Below, piece by piece: positions 1 through 12,063 of a stretch of 64,000 nt of DNA. The translations under genes and the position numbers were made by a program. Every line of letters begins with the position of its first letter. The stretch's first letter is position 1. The notes beneath the pieces were generated by a model. That model saw only the letters and a program-made list of their open reading frames with translations. It did not search any database and had not been told where the DNA came from. The stretch spans positions 287,265,530 to 287,329,529 of the forward strand of contig OY992536.1 in assembly GCA_963921195.1 (NCBI GenBank), read 5' to 3'. The stretch is from Pegoplata infirma (lineage: Eukaryota; Arthropoda; Insecta; Diptera; Anthomyiidae).

Positions 1-2
1 TA

Positions 3-194
3 ATAAAATCTTCAAAATTTTCTCGATATTTTTTTAAATACATCTATACATGGTGTAAGCGACTAAATGAAAGAATAGAATATGTTTCTGATGGTGAGAA
101 TGATTTTTTTGATGATCCCACGATAGATGCCTTACGGTATATTAAATCCTTTATGTTGTTTCTATTCCACAAAGAGAAAGCTGTGATGAATTGA
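3..194 (+). CDS. possible terminal coding exon of a host gene (partial, enters from left edge)
   Basis: An open frame runs from the left edge to a TGA at 192-194, about 63 codons. The predicted end contains a basic/aromatic stretch, then an acidic patch (SDGENDFFDDP) and a hydrophobic C-terminus (IKSFMLFLFHKE). The mix of charged residues looks more protein-like than the Phe/Lys/Asn-rich chance frames elsewhere in the window. An AATAAA polyadenylation-type hexamer lies downstream at 432-437, which would suit a 3' UTR. I do not recognise the family. The exon start is outside the window, so no splice acceptor or initiation codon can be assigned. A chance open frame of this length in AT-rich DNA remains possible. 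Confidence 0.3.
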   Translation: MKSSKFSRYFFKYIYTWCKRLNERIEYVSDGENDFFDDPTIDALRYIKSFMLFLFHKEKAVMN

Positions 195-821
195 AACCAC
201 AAAAAATATATTCAGTTTAATGAAAAGATATAAAGATTGAAAGAAAATGCCTAGAAGACATATGTAAGTATAAATTACTATTTTTCTTTTCGTACTAATT
301 ATAATTAGAAAAATATACTTACACGAAAAACAATGAGTCCTGAAACATTGTGTAATATGTGGTTGTAAAAGGATCTGTGTGTGTGTGAGTGGAAACAGTT
401 TTTGATAATTGTATTGAAAATATTTATAAACAATAAATAAACGAAAGTACTATTGAGAGTGTGTTGTAGTAAGTAGGCTGATTGGTAATGAGACTAGAAT
501 TTGTTTGTTTCAAGACTTGAGCTCAAGATTATAATGTTTTTTTAATATAACATACATTTACCATAAAAACTTAATCCAATCAGTAGAAATCAGTAGAACA
601 GATCTCCATTTTGAGAAATCTGCGGATTTTAGCGAAAAGTCATTTTTATCTTGATAATCTCCGTTGAGTCAGCACAAAAATTTGTTCTGATAGCTGAAAG
701 CCCTGCTTAATTCAAAGACGTAAACTCGGAAATACTCTGGTACTTTTTTGATTTCCTCCAATACACTGTGGGCTAGGATTTACATTTTTTGGCCAGTAAG
801 GTCTCTAAGGCAACACATTTT
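195..821. other. non-coding stretch, possible 3' UTR then intergenic
   Basis: No supportable gene. It holds a short TG run near 377-388, an AATAAA at 432-437 that could serve the frame ending at 194, and otherwise unremarkable AT-rich sequence. Confidence 0.4.
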
Positions 822-1652
822 AACAAGTAAAAAAGGTAAATTCGGCTTTGCCAAATGTAGTGATAACCTCCACAATTTCAAAAAGATTATTGCAAAAAAC
901 TTTTTTTAAAAGAAAATTACTTAAAAACAAAAAACAATTCGAAAAAAAATTTCTATTCCATCAAAAAAAAATAAATATATAATTTTCTTTTCAAAAATTT
1001 TTATTATGTTAAAAATTTAATAAAAAATAGAAAAAATTGTTTAAAAAAATAAAGAAAAGATATGACTTAAAGCCTTTAAATTTCTTTAAAATGACCAAAA
1101 AAGAGTGTATAAATATAATTTTTTGTTAAAAAGTTACAACAGTTTAAAATCGACTTAATTAATATGAAATAATGAACACTACTCACAGGATTTTACAAGA
1201 TGCAACTTTATGCACTCACATCTTAATAACGAACATAATTATCGTTCTTATATGAGTATTTCCGTGCTATTAGGATTGTTTTGTAATACTGTAATACATA
1301 CAAAGAAATCATAAAAATCGAGGAACTTTTTTTTTATTTTTGTCGTGCTAGATTGACCAAATGTAGCACTGTGCGCTGAACCGATATCGCTCAAATGCAA
1401 TACCAAACTTCTCAGGAGAACTTCCAATAAATGTGTTAAGTTTCAGTCATATCCGTGTAGTATTTTGGTCGTGATCACCATTTCCAAATACAGATGGACC
1501 GACGGACAGACGGACATCGCTAGAATGTCCTAAAGTCGATCGGGGATCATGAATATATATACTTTATGGGGTCCCAGACCGATATTTCGATGAGTTACAA
1601 ACGGAATGACAAACTTATATATACCCTCTATCACTAAGTGGAGGGTATAAAA
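822..1652 (-). repeat. CCCTCCAC-type interspersed repeat (T repeat), minus orientation
   Basis: Read on the minus strand it begins with the inverted-repeat start TACCCTCCACTTAGTGATAG-like (about 1620-1652), followed by the GTCCGTCCGTCTGTC array (about 1497-1515), and ends with ACTTGTT at 822. At least six related copies lie in the window. The middle (955-1372) is a ~415-bp module shared with 33430-33866. I cannot assign the superfamily from sequence alone. Confidence 0.75.
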
Positions 1653-1929
1653 ATATCTTTTAAGAATGTCGACATATTGAATTTTGTCCACCTTTAATAT
1701 CATTTTATTGTAGCTTATTTTTTTTTCATGAGGTTAAAGTCAATGTTTGAGATTTTATATAATTTTTTTAATAAATTATGGATATTCATTCTTTTGTTTA
1801 AATCCGCCTTTTTTAACACCAAAGTCCAAACGATATTGACAAACCTCGAATTACGACCTGTCTCTGACAATGTATTCCATTCACATTTTCGCGACCCTTT
1901 GCGACCGTTCATAAACTTTTGACTTAGAG

Positions 1930-2265
1930 CAATGGTTCCCAACCTTTTTTACGCCACGCCCCACTTTTAAGTCCAAAAAATTGTCTTGTCCCCCCTACAC
2001 TAAGGAAAAATTTGTTAGTTTTTCTAATTTTTGTTTCTTATGAAAAATTACTACTTTTTAGCAAAGTTTTTGTAAGATAAGCATTTAAATTAGTTTTTAG
2101 TAAAAATGTTAAGAAATTAACAAGATTTTTGTAGTTAATTTTGCAAAAAAAAATATTTTTTGTAGTTAATTTGACTAAAAAAAATCTTGAAAATTTGCTC
2201 GTTGCCCCCCTGGAACCTTCAAATTGCCCCCCAGTGGGGCTAGAATCAAAGGTTGGGAACCTTTG
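1930..2265. mobile_element. hAT-type MITE, CAATGGTTCCCAACC ends
   Basis: The 336-bp element has inverted ends CAATGGTTCCCAACC (left) and GGTTGGGAACCTTTG (right). The flanking 8-mers acttagag (1922-1929) and acatagag (2266-2273) match at 7 of 8 positions, as expected for a slightly aged hAT target duplication. GC-rich CCCCAC/GCCCCCC tracts lie just inside both ends. It has no coding capacity, so it is non-autonomous. CA(A/G)TGGTTCCCAACC ends are known from hAT elements in animals. Confidence 0.85.
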
Positions 2266-2377
2266 ACATAGAGGCAATAAGCCAAAATATGAAGTTAAGA
2301 AATGCCCTAATATGGAACTTCAATTGAATTGATTTATAATAAAAAATTTCCCACTTTGACAACATTGGCGTGCTAAC

Positions 2378-2689
2378 TGGAGATGGGCACGTGAGTGAAT
2401 TATTACTCACGTTGACTCACGCAAAAAAACCCAAATTTACTCAATTTTTTTTTCACACTTACCCACTACATACATATTTACTTGAGTAAACAAAACACCA
2501 CTCACGTGTGACTCACGCTTGAAAAAAATTGTAATTGCAATTAATTAATTTTGACTCACGCAAATAATGGCACTCACTCCGAATCACTCAGGGAAAAAAT
2601 TTCTCACTCACTTATCACTCACGAACAACAAAATTGAATCACGCTCACTTTCGATCACACGTACTTTACGTGATCAGCATCCATTTCTA
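2378..2689. mobile_element. hAT-type MITE, GAGATGGGCACGTGAG family, copy 1 (degraded)
   Basis: The left end TGGAGATGGGCACGTGAGTG and a degraded right end (CATCCATTTCTA) enclose many ACTCACG motifs. The family is confirmed by the better copies at 14227-14738 and 24562-25086. Flanking 8-mers gtgctaac and gtactaaa agree at 6 of 8 positions. It is non-coding; the small frame inside is a product of the CACTCACG repeats. Confidence 0.7.
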
Positions 2690-2814
2690 GTACTAAACAT
2701 TAAAGCTTGGAACGCATTAAAGCGGGAATATTTTGGCTATAGCATTTAAAATATTTTTTTAAAATTTTAAGGTAGTAGCATTATTTCCACATTAAGGATG
2801 GCAAATGCTAATTG

Positions 2815-3494
2815 CAGAGCTTTGAAGGATTTCATTCCCTAATTCGATTTGGCATTCTGAATGAAAAATTAGTGATTGCGTTCCCCAATCACATTTTAGC
2901 GAATTGAATGAATTCGCTTTAGATTCATTCGATTTATAAATAGCGAATGCATTCGAATTATTTTTCAAAAATCGAATGCATTTGATTTTTTTCATTCGAC
3001 TTTTAAAAATCGAATGCATTCACTTGCGAATGCAATCGATTTTCTTTTCCTTCAATTTGAAAAATCGAATGGCTTACTCATTCATTGCATAAAAAACTTA
3101 AAAAACTAACAAAGATAGAGCAAACCGCAGCCAATTTTTTGTCCATAGTATCGCCAACACTCTTCACACTTTTTGTCGTGTATGCAGTTATCAGTTATTT
3201 TTAAAATTTTCGGGAACACCAATTTTTTTGGATTCAAAATTAGGGCCCATTAGGGCCATCTTATGTAAAGAGAGTCGGTGATACTATGGACCAAAATTTG
3301 GCTCTGTTTTGGTCTATCTATTTAAAAAATCGATTGCATTCGCAGTGGAATGATAAAAAATCGATTGCATTCGAATGAATTCCAAGGACTGCATTCATTG
3401 TTGATTTATGAAACCGAATGCATTCACTGACTATGAAAATTGAATTGATTTTTTGAGAATTCATTCGAAAAGGATTTCATTCTACGAAGCTCTG
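2815..3494. mobile_element. hAT-type MITE, CAGAGCTTCGAAG family, copy 1
   Basis: A 680-bp element with CAGAGCTT...AAGCTCTG ends is flanked by perfect 8-bp duplications gctaattg (2807-2814 and 3495-3502). Repeated AATCGAATGCATTCGATTTT-like motifs lie near both ends. The centre (about 3110-3325) holds a fold-back core that is related to the TA-flanked family at 32475-33365. It is non-coding and non-autonomous. Confidence 0.92.
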
Positions 3495-3564
3495 GCTAAT
3501 TGGAAAGTTCTCTTTCCACTGAATAAATGAACTTTTTGACGCATTTCAAAGAGAAATATTTAAT

Positions 3565-4270
3565 TTATATTTTCTGATAAAAGCAAAAAGAGAGACTCAT
3601 AAAAACTACATTTTGTCCTATATTTTGGATCCTCCATTTTGATTTCAAAAAATCTGGGTTCGTATTCGTGATTAACGTTGCGAAATCATTTCTTAGTGAT
3701 ACATTTCCTAGTGATACTGATTTTAAATATTTGATTCTAAAATCAGATTTGGCATCCAAAAAACCATCAAAATCAGAAAACCTAGAAAAAAACTAAATAT
3801 TTTATTTCTCGCCATATTGGATCCGCCATTTTGAATTTAAAAAATTTGAGCTCTTATTCGTAATTAAATACCCTAAATACATCAAAAATTATTAATTTAA
3901 GTACAATTAGCTAAGAATTCCAAAAGCATATTCGCTATATTGGATCCGCCATTTTGAATTTCAAATCTTCCAAAATCAGCTTTAATATCCAAAAAACAGT
4001 TTTAACATCCGAATAACGATTAAATCGAAGTTTTTGGCCAAAAGAGACAAAATATAAAAAATCTTTAATTTAAATTTGTTGCCATATTAGTTCGGCCATT
4101 TTGAATTTTAAAAGTCTGAGGCCATATTCGTTATTAACGACCCCAAATACATCGAAAATGATAATATTTACTACAATAAGCAATGAATAAAAAATCATGT
4201 CCGCCATTTTGGATCCACCATTTTAAATTTTTTTCAGAATAGTGATTAGCGATCCTTTAACACCCATATG
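3565..4270. repeat. degenerate tandem repeat built on GGATCCGCCATTTTGAATTT
   Basis: A unit of roughly 120-150 bp recurs at about 3627, 3820, 3940, 4090 and 4205, each time with (GGATCC)GCCATTTTGAATTT followed by a CGTATTCGTGATTAACG-like segment. The copies are strongly diverged. No gene is supported. Confidence 0.6.
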
Positions 4271-5430
4271 TAACACTTTTTTGACATATAGGTTAAGCGG
4301 TCTGTTTATGGCCCACAGTTCAATAATTGTCTCATAAACTTAAAATTTGGGGTCTAAGATCCTTCAGCAAAAAATAAATGCCTATTGAGATAAAACTCGG
4401 GATTTCATTTATTTCTTTTAAGCTTGTTATACGGAAAGGAATGAAACCTACATGAAACGAAATAAAATGGAATAGAGAACGAAATGTAATAAAACGGGGA
4501 ACGAAATGAAGTGGAACTGGAAACGACATAGAATGATTTTTTTATATAAATTTTTTTTTTCACTCAAAATTTATTTTCACTTCTTATTTATCCCCTCAAA
4601 ATTTGTCTTCCATTTTTCCAAATATTGTCGTAAGCAAATCAATAGTTTTAATTAGTTAGAATTTTTTTTAGAAATTTTTTTTAGAAATTAGGACCTTCTT
4701 AACTATGGTTACTTATCAATTAACCCTTCTATGTATAGTACTTTTTGTTATGTGTCCTTGGGGCGTCATTTTAATTGCTTTTGCTTTTCACCAATTTACT
4801 TTTCAAGTGCCATTAAAACCATTTCGCTTTTATTTTATCTACTATCTCCCCAATACAACGAAAACACATCTACACAGGCTCAGCCATATTCATATCCATT
4901 TATCCAATTTACATACTCATACAATTTAAATTTAGCTGTGTGTGTGTATGTGTAACAACAAAATGAAAATTTTACATACATATTTTTATTTGAAAGTGAG
5001 AGTCTCTTTTTGGTTATATGTACTCGTAAATAACGATAAACAAGAAGCAGTCAACCAATGAGTATCATCATCAGCATCAACCGAATTTCAATACATCCCT
5101 TTGTCTAGGATTATTTTTTTAATTTTATATTTTTTTTTTTATTTTGTAAGGCCCTTCAACTACAGTAATATGTACTTGTCTCGATAGTAGAGCGTGGCAA
5201 AATGTTTATTTGCCTCACTTCAATTAATTGGAAAAATTGATGTAAAGTACAGATGAGCTATAAATTAGAAAATAGCAGAAGAACTTTAAAAAATAGTAAT
5301 ATCTTATGTAATGCATTACGTGCAAGGAATTAAATAAGGGAGATATTCATACAACTTCGTGGTCAAACTTTCTCCCTCGCAATAAATGTTTAAAAAATTA
5401 ATTTAATAAGATACTAGCATGCCCAGTCGG
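4271..5430. other. non-coding stretch with a GGAATGAAAC-rich repeat fragment
   Basis: The segment at about 4425-4600 (GGAATGAAACCTACATG and repeated GGGAACGAAAT motifs) matches the interior of the Helitron at about 59284-59510, so it may be a Helitron remnant. The rest is AT-rich with short TG/CA runs. The small frames at 4705-4955 are not convincing genes. Confidence 0.45.
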
Positions 5431-6175
5431 CAGAGCTTCGAAGGATTTCATTCCCTAATTCGATTTGTCATTTTGAGTGAAAATTTAGTGATTGCATTCC
5501 CCAATCACATTTTAACGAATTGAATGAATTCACTTTAGACAGATTCGATTTATAAATATCGAATGCATTCGTTTTATTTTTCATTCGACTTTCAAAAATC
5601 GAATGCATTCGATTTTTTTTTATTCGACTTTTATAAATCGAATGCATTCACTTGCGAATGCAATCGATTTTCTTTTCATTTAATTTGAAAAATCGAATGG
5701 CTTATTCATTCATTGCATAAAAAACTTTAAAAAACTAACCAAGATAGAGCAAAACGGAGCCAATTTTTTGTCCATAGTATCGCTAACACTCTTCACACTT
5801 TTTGTCGTGTAGGCAGTTAATATGTGCATTTTTAAAATTTTCGGGAACACCAAATTTTTTGGATTCAAAATTAGAGCCCATTAGGGTCATCGTATGTAAA
5901 AAGAGTAGGCGATACAATGGAACAAAATATGGCTCCGTTTTGGTGTATACATTTAAAAAATCGATTGCATTCGCAGTGGAATGATAAAAAATCGAATGCA
6001 TTCGATTTTTCTAAATCGAATGAACAAGAAATCGAATGCATTCATTTTTATTCATTCAATCGAATGAATTCCAAGGACTGCATTCAATGCTCATTTATGA
6101 AATCGAATCAATATGAAAATTGAATGGATTTTTTTGAGAATTCATTCGAAAAGGATTTCATTCTTCGAAGCTCTG
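5431..6175. mobile_element. hAT-type MITE, CAGAGCTTCGAAG family, copy 2
   Basis: The second copy of the family at 2815-3494 is 745 bp long, with CAGAGCTTCGAAGGATTTC at the left end and CTTCGAAGCTCTG at the right. The flanking 8-mers ccagtcgg (5423-5430) and ccactcgg (6176-6183) match at 7 of 8 positions. The interior fold-back core lies at about 5742-5950. The short frames inside on both strands come from the core's inverted structure and are not genes. Confidence 0.9.
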
Positions 6176-6309
6176 CCACTCGGTAAGTCGTTACCGGTAA
6201 TATTTCTTTCTCTTTTTCACTTAACTCCTTGCGGAGTGTAGTGCCTCTAAAAAAATTTTCCACGATTTTTGGTCATTCGTCAAAATTTTTAATTTAATCC
6301 AACTTTTTT

Positions 6310-7060
6310 TCCCACAGCACAGAAAATAATATCGTTAGTTGTAAAGTTTAGAATGTCCTTTTGACGCTTTTAAAATTTCAGAAAGGTGTTTTTTCGTATT
6401 GTTGAGCAATAAATTTTCAAAGTTTGTAAGATAGCAAAATATTTAATTTTTTTTTCAAAATTTTGGCAAAAAATCAAAAATTTAGCTATATTACAAACGT
6501 TGAAAATATATTGCTCGACAACACGAAAAAACACCTCCCTGAAATTTTAACAGCGTTAAAAGGACATTCTACACTTTAATAAAAAACTTGGTTTTGAAAA
6601 TCCCATATTGTTTTAAATTTTTTTTTGTTTATAAATTTTAAATTTCCATAATTTTTTTTGTACGAAAATTTTTTCGTACAACTTACGGTTTTCGAGTAAA
6701 AAAGCTCAAGAGAACTGTATAAAGCAAACTATTTGATTTTTTGCTAAAACTTTGAAAAAAAATCAAATATTCGGCTTTCTAACAAACTTTGAAAATTTAT
6801 TGCTTAACAATACGAAAAAACTCCTTTTTCAAATTTTAATAGCGTTAAAAGGACATTCTAATCTTTAATACAAAATTTTAGTCTTGAAAATCCATGGTGT
6901 CTTTCTCAGAAAAAAGGGCATAAAAATAGAGTTTTAAAAATTTTATTGTTGAAATTTAAACAAAAAAAATTTATAAATTTTTAATATTCATAATTTTATA
7001 AACAATATTGTTTTTACAAGTTTTTTCGTACGACTTACGGTTTCCGAGCACAACACAGAA
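6310..7060. repeat. fold-back plus direct-repeat block with GTTAAAAGGACATTCTA
   Basis: A segment containing GCGTTAAAAGGACATTCTA appears in direct orientation at about 6474-6605 and 6762-6875, and inverted at about 6345-6460 (TAGAATGTCCTTTTGACGC). CACAGAAAATAATATCG near 6317 and CACAGAAAATAACATCG near 7054 bracket the block, suggesting an aged non-autonomous element. No TSD was resolved. Confidence 0.55.
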
Positions 7061-7105
7061 AATAACATCGAATATTTTATTTTAATTAAAATATTAATTA
7101 TTTTT

Positions 7106-7724
7106 ATATCCTCCACTTTGTGATAGAGTATATATAAGTTTGTCATTCCGTTTGTAACTCATCGAATTATCGGTATGGGACCCCATAAAGTATATATATT
7201 CATAATGCCCGATCGATTTTAACTTAAAATTTTCAAGACATTCTAGCGATGTCCGTCTGTCTGTCTGCCTGTCTTCCTGTGAAAAATGCTATAACGAACA
7301 AAATATTGCACAGAGATGACTGAAACTTAACATATTTATTGGAAGTTCTCCCGAGAAGTTTGGTATTGCATTTGAGCGATATCGGTTCAGCGGTTCAAAA
7401 GTTATGAACGAAAATGTAAGCACACCTCAAAAAATTCAGTACATTCAACATAACCAAAAAATACAAAATGCTTTTATTCGGCTTCTGGTTGACATATGTG
7501 AACATAATTGAACACCAAGTGGTATTTAAATAAGTACGAACATATTTTTTTGACAAAAAAATAAAAAAATCGCGAATTTTTTTTTACCAACATTTTTTTT
7601 CAAAATATTTTTTTTTTCACAAGTAATGTCCTTTTAAATAAAGTTTTTTTGCAATAATCTTTTTGAAATTGTGGAGGGTATCACTACATTCGGCAAGGCC
7701 GAATTTAACTTTTTTACTTGTTTT
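7106..7724 (+). repeat. CCCTCCAC-type T repeat, plus orientation
   Basis: It starts TATCCTCCACTTTGTGATAG, has the GTCCGTCTGTCTGTC array at about 7250-7275, and ends in GCCGAATTTAACTTTTTTAC then TTGTTTT. Same family as 822-1652 and 8799-9958. Non-coding. Confidence 0.75.
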
Positions 7725-8058
7725 AATTTAATATCAATTAAATTTTTAATTAATATAATTAATTGTTAAATCAAATTTTTAAATTTTTCTCAGTTAACAT
7801 TTTAATTGTTTTTTAAGTTCAATATTAATTAAATATTTAATTAATATAATTAATTTTTTAATTCAATTTTTAGCTTTACTTATTTTTTGCGTGTATGTGT
7901 TTATATCTTGCATTGTTTTACTTACAAAAACAAATACAGAAGTATAAACAGTTTCTTGAAAGTTTTTTATTTCTCATTTAGATTTTAGAATTCTCATTTT
8001 CTTTATAGTTTTATGTGTATAAAAGGTTTATACCTAACTTCATAAAATTGTCTCACTG

Positions 8059-8583
8059 CACAGAAAAAAATATGGAGGAAACAAATTTTAGTAATCACTT
8101 GTTTAAATTTAAAAACAAAAATTGAGTAATTTTTTAATTGACGCAATTAAAAATTTACTTAAAAATTTTAAAAACAATTTAAGTAAAAAATTTAATAAAA
8201 ATTTAATATTTTTTTTTATTTTTTTTTTAAACTCTCATATTTTTTTGAATTCTCGTTTAGTTTATAGTTTTTTGTGTATGTATATGAAAGTTTCTAATCG
8301 TCTTTATAAAATTTTCCTATGTTTTTGAGACATAAATATGTTTGGTAAAGTTTGAAAAAACAAGTTTTTTGTTTTTTTTTTTTGTAAAAAAATTAAAAAC
8401 TTTTTTAAACTTAAAAAAAAAAACAAATAGATAAAATTTGAGTAAATTTTTAATTGTGTCAATTAAATTTTTACTCAAAATGAACATTTAATAAATTTTT
8501 ATTAAAAATTTTCTCAATACTATTAAATGGTTTACTGGTGCAAAAAAAAAAATACTCAAATATTTTGTTTATTTTTTTCTGTG
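8059..8583. mobile_element. candidate MITE with CACAGAAAAAAATA ends
   Basis: CACAGAAAAAAATA at 8059 and its near-inverse ATTTTTTTCTGTG at 8571-8583 enclose very AT-rich non-coding DNA. Direct repeats ATAAATATGTTTGGTAAAG (8331) and ATAAATATATTTAGTAAAG (8590) occur at the right side. No clear target duplication is visible, so the call is tentative. Confidence 0.35.
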
Positions 8584-8798
8584 TGACAATAAATATATTT
8601 AGTAAAGTTTAAAAAAATATTTTTTTTAAACCTATTTATTTAAAATTTTTTTTTTAATTATTTATTTTTTAAAAATTGATTTTTTTTTTGTTGTTTTAAT
8701 TATTTTAATTTATACAATTAAAATATTAATTTGTTTCAACATTTTTTTTAATTTAATTTTGAATTTATATAATTAAAATTTTAACTATTTTTTTTTTT

Positions 8799-9958
8799 AT
8801 ACCCTCCACTCTAGTGATAGAGGGTATATATAAGTTTGTCATTCCGTTTGTAACACATCGAAATATTGGTCTAGGACCTTATAAAGTATGTATATTCATG
8901 ATCCTTGATCGATTTTAAGTCGATCTAGCGATGTCCGTCCGTCCGTCCGTCTGTCTGTCTGTCTGTCCGTTGAAAACACGCTAACTTTTGAAAGACTTTA
9001 CGGAGGCTCCTGAAGTTTGACATATATGTTCTATATTTACTGGGTCAGGTTGGTATTGCAAGCCAGCAAAATCGGTCAAGTGGTTCAAAAGTTATGAGCA
9101 AAAGAGTAAATTTCGGCAAGGGTATTTTGCGAATTTACAAGATTAAAACCCCTTTAACTTTCGAATGACAATTCTGAGTAGGCTGAAGCTTAGCATATGT
9201 ATTTGTCGTTCCGCAAGTGTGTTTGGTTTTGAATTTCAGCAAAATCGGTTCAGTGGTTCAAAAGTTATAAGCAAAGCTCTGAATTTCAGAGTAGTTTCAC
9301 CTTAACCTGTTGAAAACTCGTTAAACAAGTTTTAAAGCATGGTGAAATACCAGTTTTTTAAAACTTGTTGTTGTTTGTTTTCTTGTCGTGGGGTGCAGTT
9401 TAGTTGTTAGACAAGTAAATATTTGTTATTGTTTTGTCATGTTTTTGTCACTGTATGTAACGGTGTATAGTAAGTATTTTTTGGAAAAAAATCCAATGAA
9501 GTGGGTTTTAATTGATACAATGTTAGTTTGTTTTTGGTTTTTAAAGAAATGGATGATAAAATAAAAAGAGGGAAATAGTTTTTTTTTGTATTACATATAC
9601 TTAGGTATAAAACAACAAAAATATGTTACAAAGTAATTTTGTTACTCAAAGAAATTGTACACTAAAAAAAAAAATGTTACACTCAAAAAAAAAAAAATGT
9701 TACTCTCAAAAAAAATTTATACATTATTTTTTTTTAAATGAAATGTCACACTCAAAAAATGCTGACAGTCAAAAAAATTTTACACTCAAAAAAATTTTAT
9801 TGATTAAAAAAAAGTTTTACTCAAAATAATATACATATTTCTAATAAAAAATTTGTAATGCAATTTTTTGAAATTTTTTTAGAAAATTACTATCAGATAA
9901 CATTGTGGAGGGTATTCATAGATTCGACCAAGTCGAACTTAATTTTTCTACTTGTTTT
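8799..9958 (+). repeat. CCCTCCAC-type T repeat, long copy, plus orientation
   Basis: It begins ATACCCTCCACTCTAGTGAT, carries a GTCC/GTCT array at about 8933-8967, and ends AACTTAATTTTTCTACTTG followed by TTTT. The segment at 9620-9830 is a run of ACACTCAAAAAAA motifs, also present in the copies at 18738-19608 and 33866-34432, so it is an inherited part of the longer subfamily. The frame through it is low complexity and not a gene. Confidence 0.8.
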
Positions 9959-11246
9959 ATTTTAATATTTTTTTTAATTTCTAGTAATAAGCTTTTAATT
10001 AACTAAATATCCATTTATTTTTTAATAACGACATACATGTATTTTCAATTATATGCGCATTTTAGTGATAGTTCCAGATTTAATTAATTTTTTAATTATA
10101 TTTACGAATTTTTTAATTAATTTTTTTTTTCCTGTGAAAACTGTTAAAAATATGTCAAAAAGCCAATATGCTCAAAAAAGGCTTTTTGTTAACGCCCATA
10201 TTGATAAAAAAAAAATACAATGGTTTTTAATCATTTACAAAATTAACAAATTCGGTGATCCGTCAGTTAAATTTCCCATGGATTTGCTCCTTTTCAAACA
10301 TGCGATTTGCGATTTAAATAATTTCTAAAAAAACTAATCTCTAAATTAACTATCATTTTAATTGGTTCAACAAATTTTGTAATTGAAACTCATGGCCAGA
10401 CTTTAAAAGAAATATAGATCCTTGAGCTCAGAACATAATTATTCTAATTTTTGTTTAACTTAAAATCACTTGCATATTTAAAATCCCAGTCACTCATTAT
10501 ATAAAATTTCCACTTTACGAAATTTAATTTCTTATTTTGAAAATGCCTAATTAAATTTTTCTCATTTTTTTTTTTTTTAATTTCTTTAAAAAAAAAAATA
10601 CATTACAGAAAAGCAGCCTGCCTGCAGTGATATTTTAATTACTTTTCTTCTTTTAAACAAAAAAAAAACAATGAATGCAAAAAAACCTTTAAATAATTAA
10701 CTGCCTTCAAAAACCAGAGGGAGTCAAATGGATGAAGAATAAGAAAAAAAAACTTTAACCATAAAATTTGCCGCTAAAGCAACAAATTTATACCTTCTTT
10801 CAAAAAATTATGGAACTTGTAAAGATGTAATGCAAGAATTAAAGAAAGATGCATATGGTCTTGGGAAAGATTTAATAGGTGTGAGATTTCTGAAGTTTTG
10901 AAGTTGTAATTAAACATGCTGTGTTTTGTTAAGTTGTGTTGTTTTCTTTTAAATATTTTTCTGCTTATTTTATGATGCAGATGCGTTTCATTTTAACTAC
11001 ACACAGATCATTTAAAACTTATGAAAAGAAAGATACAATATTGCAAAAAAAAAAGTAAAAAAAACAACAAGGACTTTTAGATGAGAAGTATCGGATAGTC
11101 TGAAATGAAGAGAGATGGTCTAGTGAGTGAAATATAACAAAATTTTTTCAGAAAACTATTAAGCAAATATAAAAACCCTATACAACAAGTAGCATAAGGA
11201 ATTAAAATGACAATTGCTAATGTTCACACAAAAATATTGATACACA
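9959..11246. other. AT-rich non-coding stretch
   Basis: No gene or delimited element supported. The 91-codon frame at 10053-10328 is rich in Phe, Lys, Asn and Ile, as expected by chance here. The outer part (about 11190-11246) shows weak inverted similarity to 11450-11510, so the fold-back at 11247-11443 may be larger than its TA-flanked part. Confidence 0.4.
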
Positions 11247-11443
11247 TACACTCATTGAGTATTAGAAGAAGAAAATTGTACACTCTCTTATTGTTAGTTT
11301 GATCACAATTGTCAAACAACCAACAAAAATTTATTAAAACAGATTAACATATGATTACCTATTGGATAATACTATACGCTTGTTTGAAAATTGTGATCAA
11401 TCTAAGAGAATGTAAAATTTTCTTCTAATACTCAATGAGTGTA
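11247..11443. mobile_element. small stem-loop MITE, TA-flanked, CACTCATTGAGTATTAG ends
   Basis: About 65-bp inverted arms start CACTCATTGAGTATTAGAAG on the left, with the inverse on the right, both bounded by TA. The ~197-bp element would fold into a long hairpin. TA duplication suggests Tc1/mariner-type mobilisation, an inference from ends only. Confidence 0.75.
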
Positions 11444-12063
11444 GATTTTAATATGTATTAATATTTATGTTTCAACATTGGCAATTGACATTTAAATTGT
11501 TTTGCTAAAAAAAGATTTTCAAACTGAAATTTGTTTTCAGATTAACTAAACCAAGTTTAACTGAGATCCCAAAAACTCTGCCTTAGTTGTATAATGTGAA
11601 CACAATTTAAGTGTTAAATGTACTCACCTGCTCATCTCTATTAACGTTAGTTCACGATTTTACGTAATAAAATATAATTTGTTGCAAAAGCTTTTATTTT
11701 TACGCTGAATATTGAAAAGCAAAACTTTGTTGTTTATTTTTTGACGTGCCAACATGATATATTATGTACTACAAACAGAATTGTACATTAAAATTACCAT
11801 AAAATATTTTTTTAAAAATTTAGTTGTTTCTATAATACTTTTAGAATAAGTCATCTCACTGATGCTAAAACTAATCTTCAATATAGTATAATAATGAAAA
11901 AAAAAATATTAAAAATTTAAAAAAAATATTTATGACTTAAAGATGATTTTAAAAACTTTAGGATAGAGGGAGTTTTGTGTTAAACTTTAGAAAACTACAC
12001 TCAAAAGAAAAGAACTTGTAAAAATGTGATAATTTTTTTTTGCTACTTCCTATTTGATTTTCC

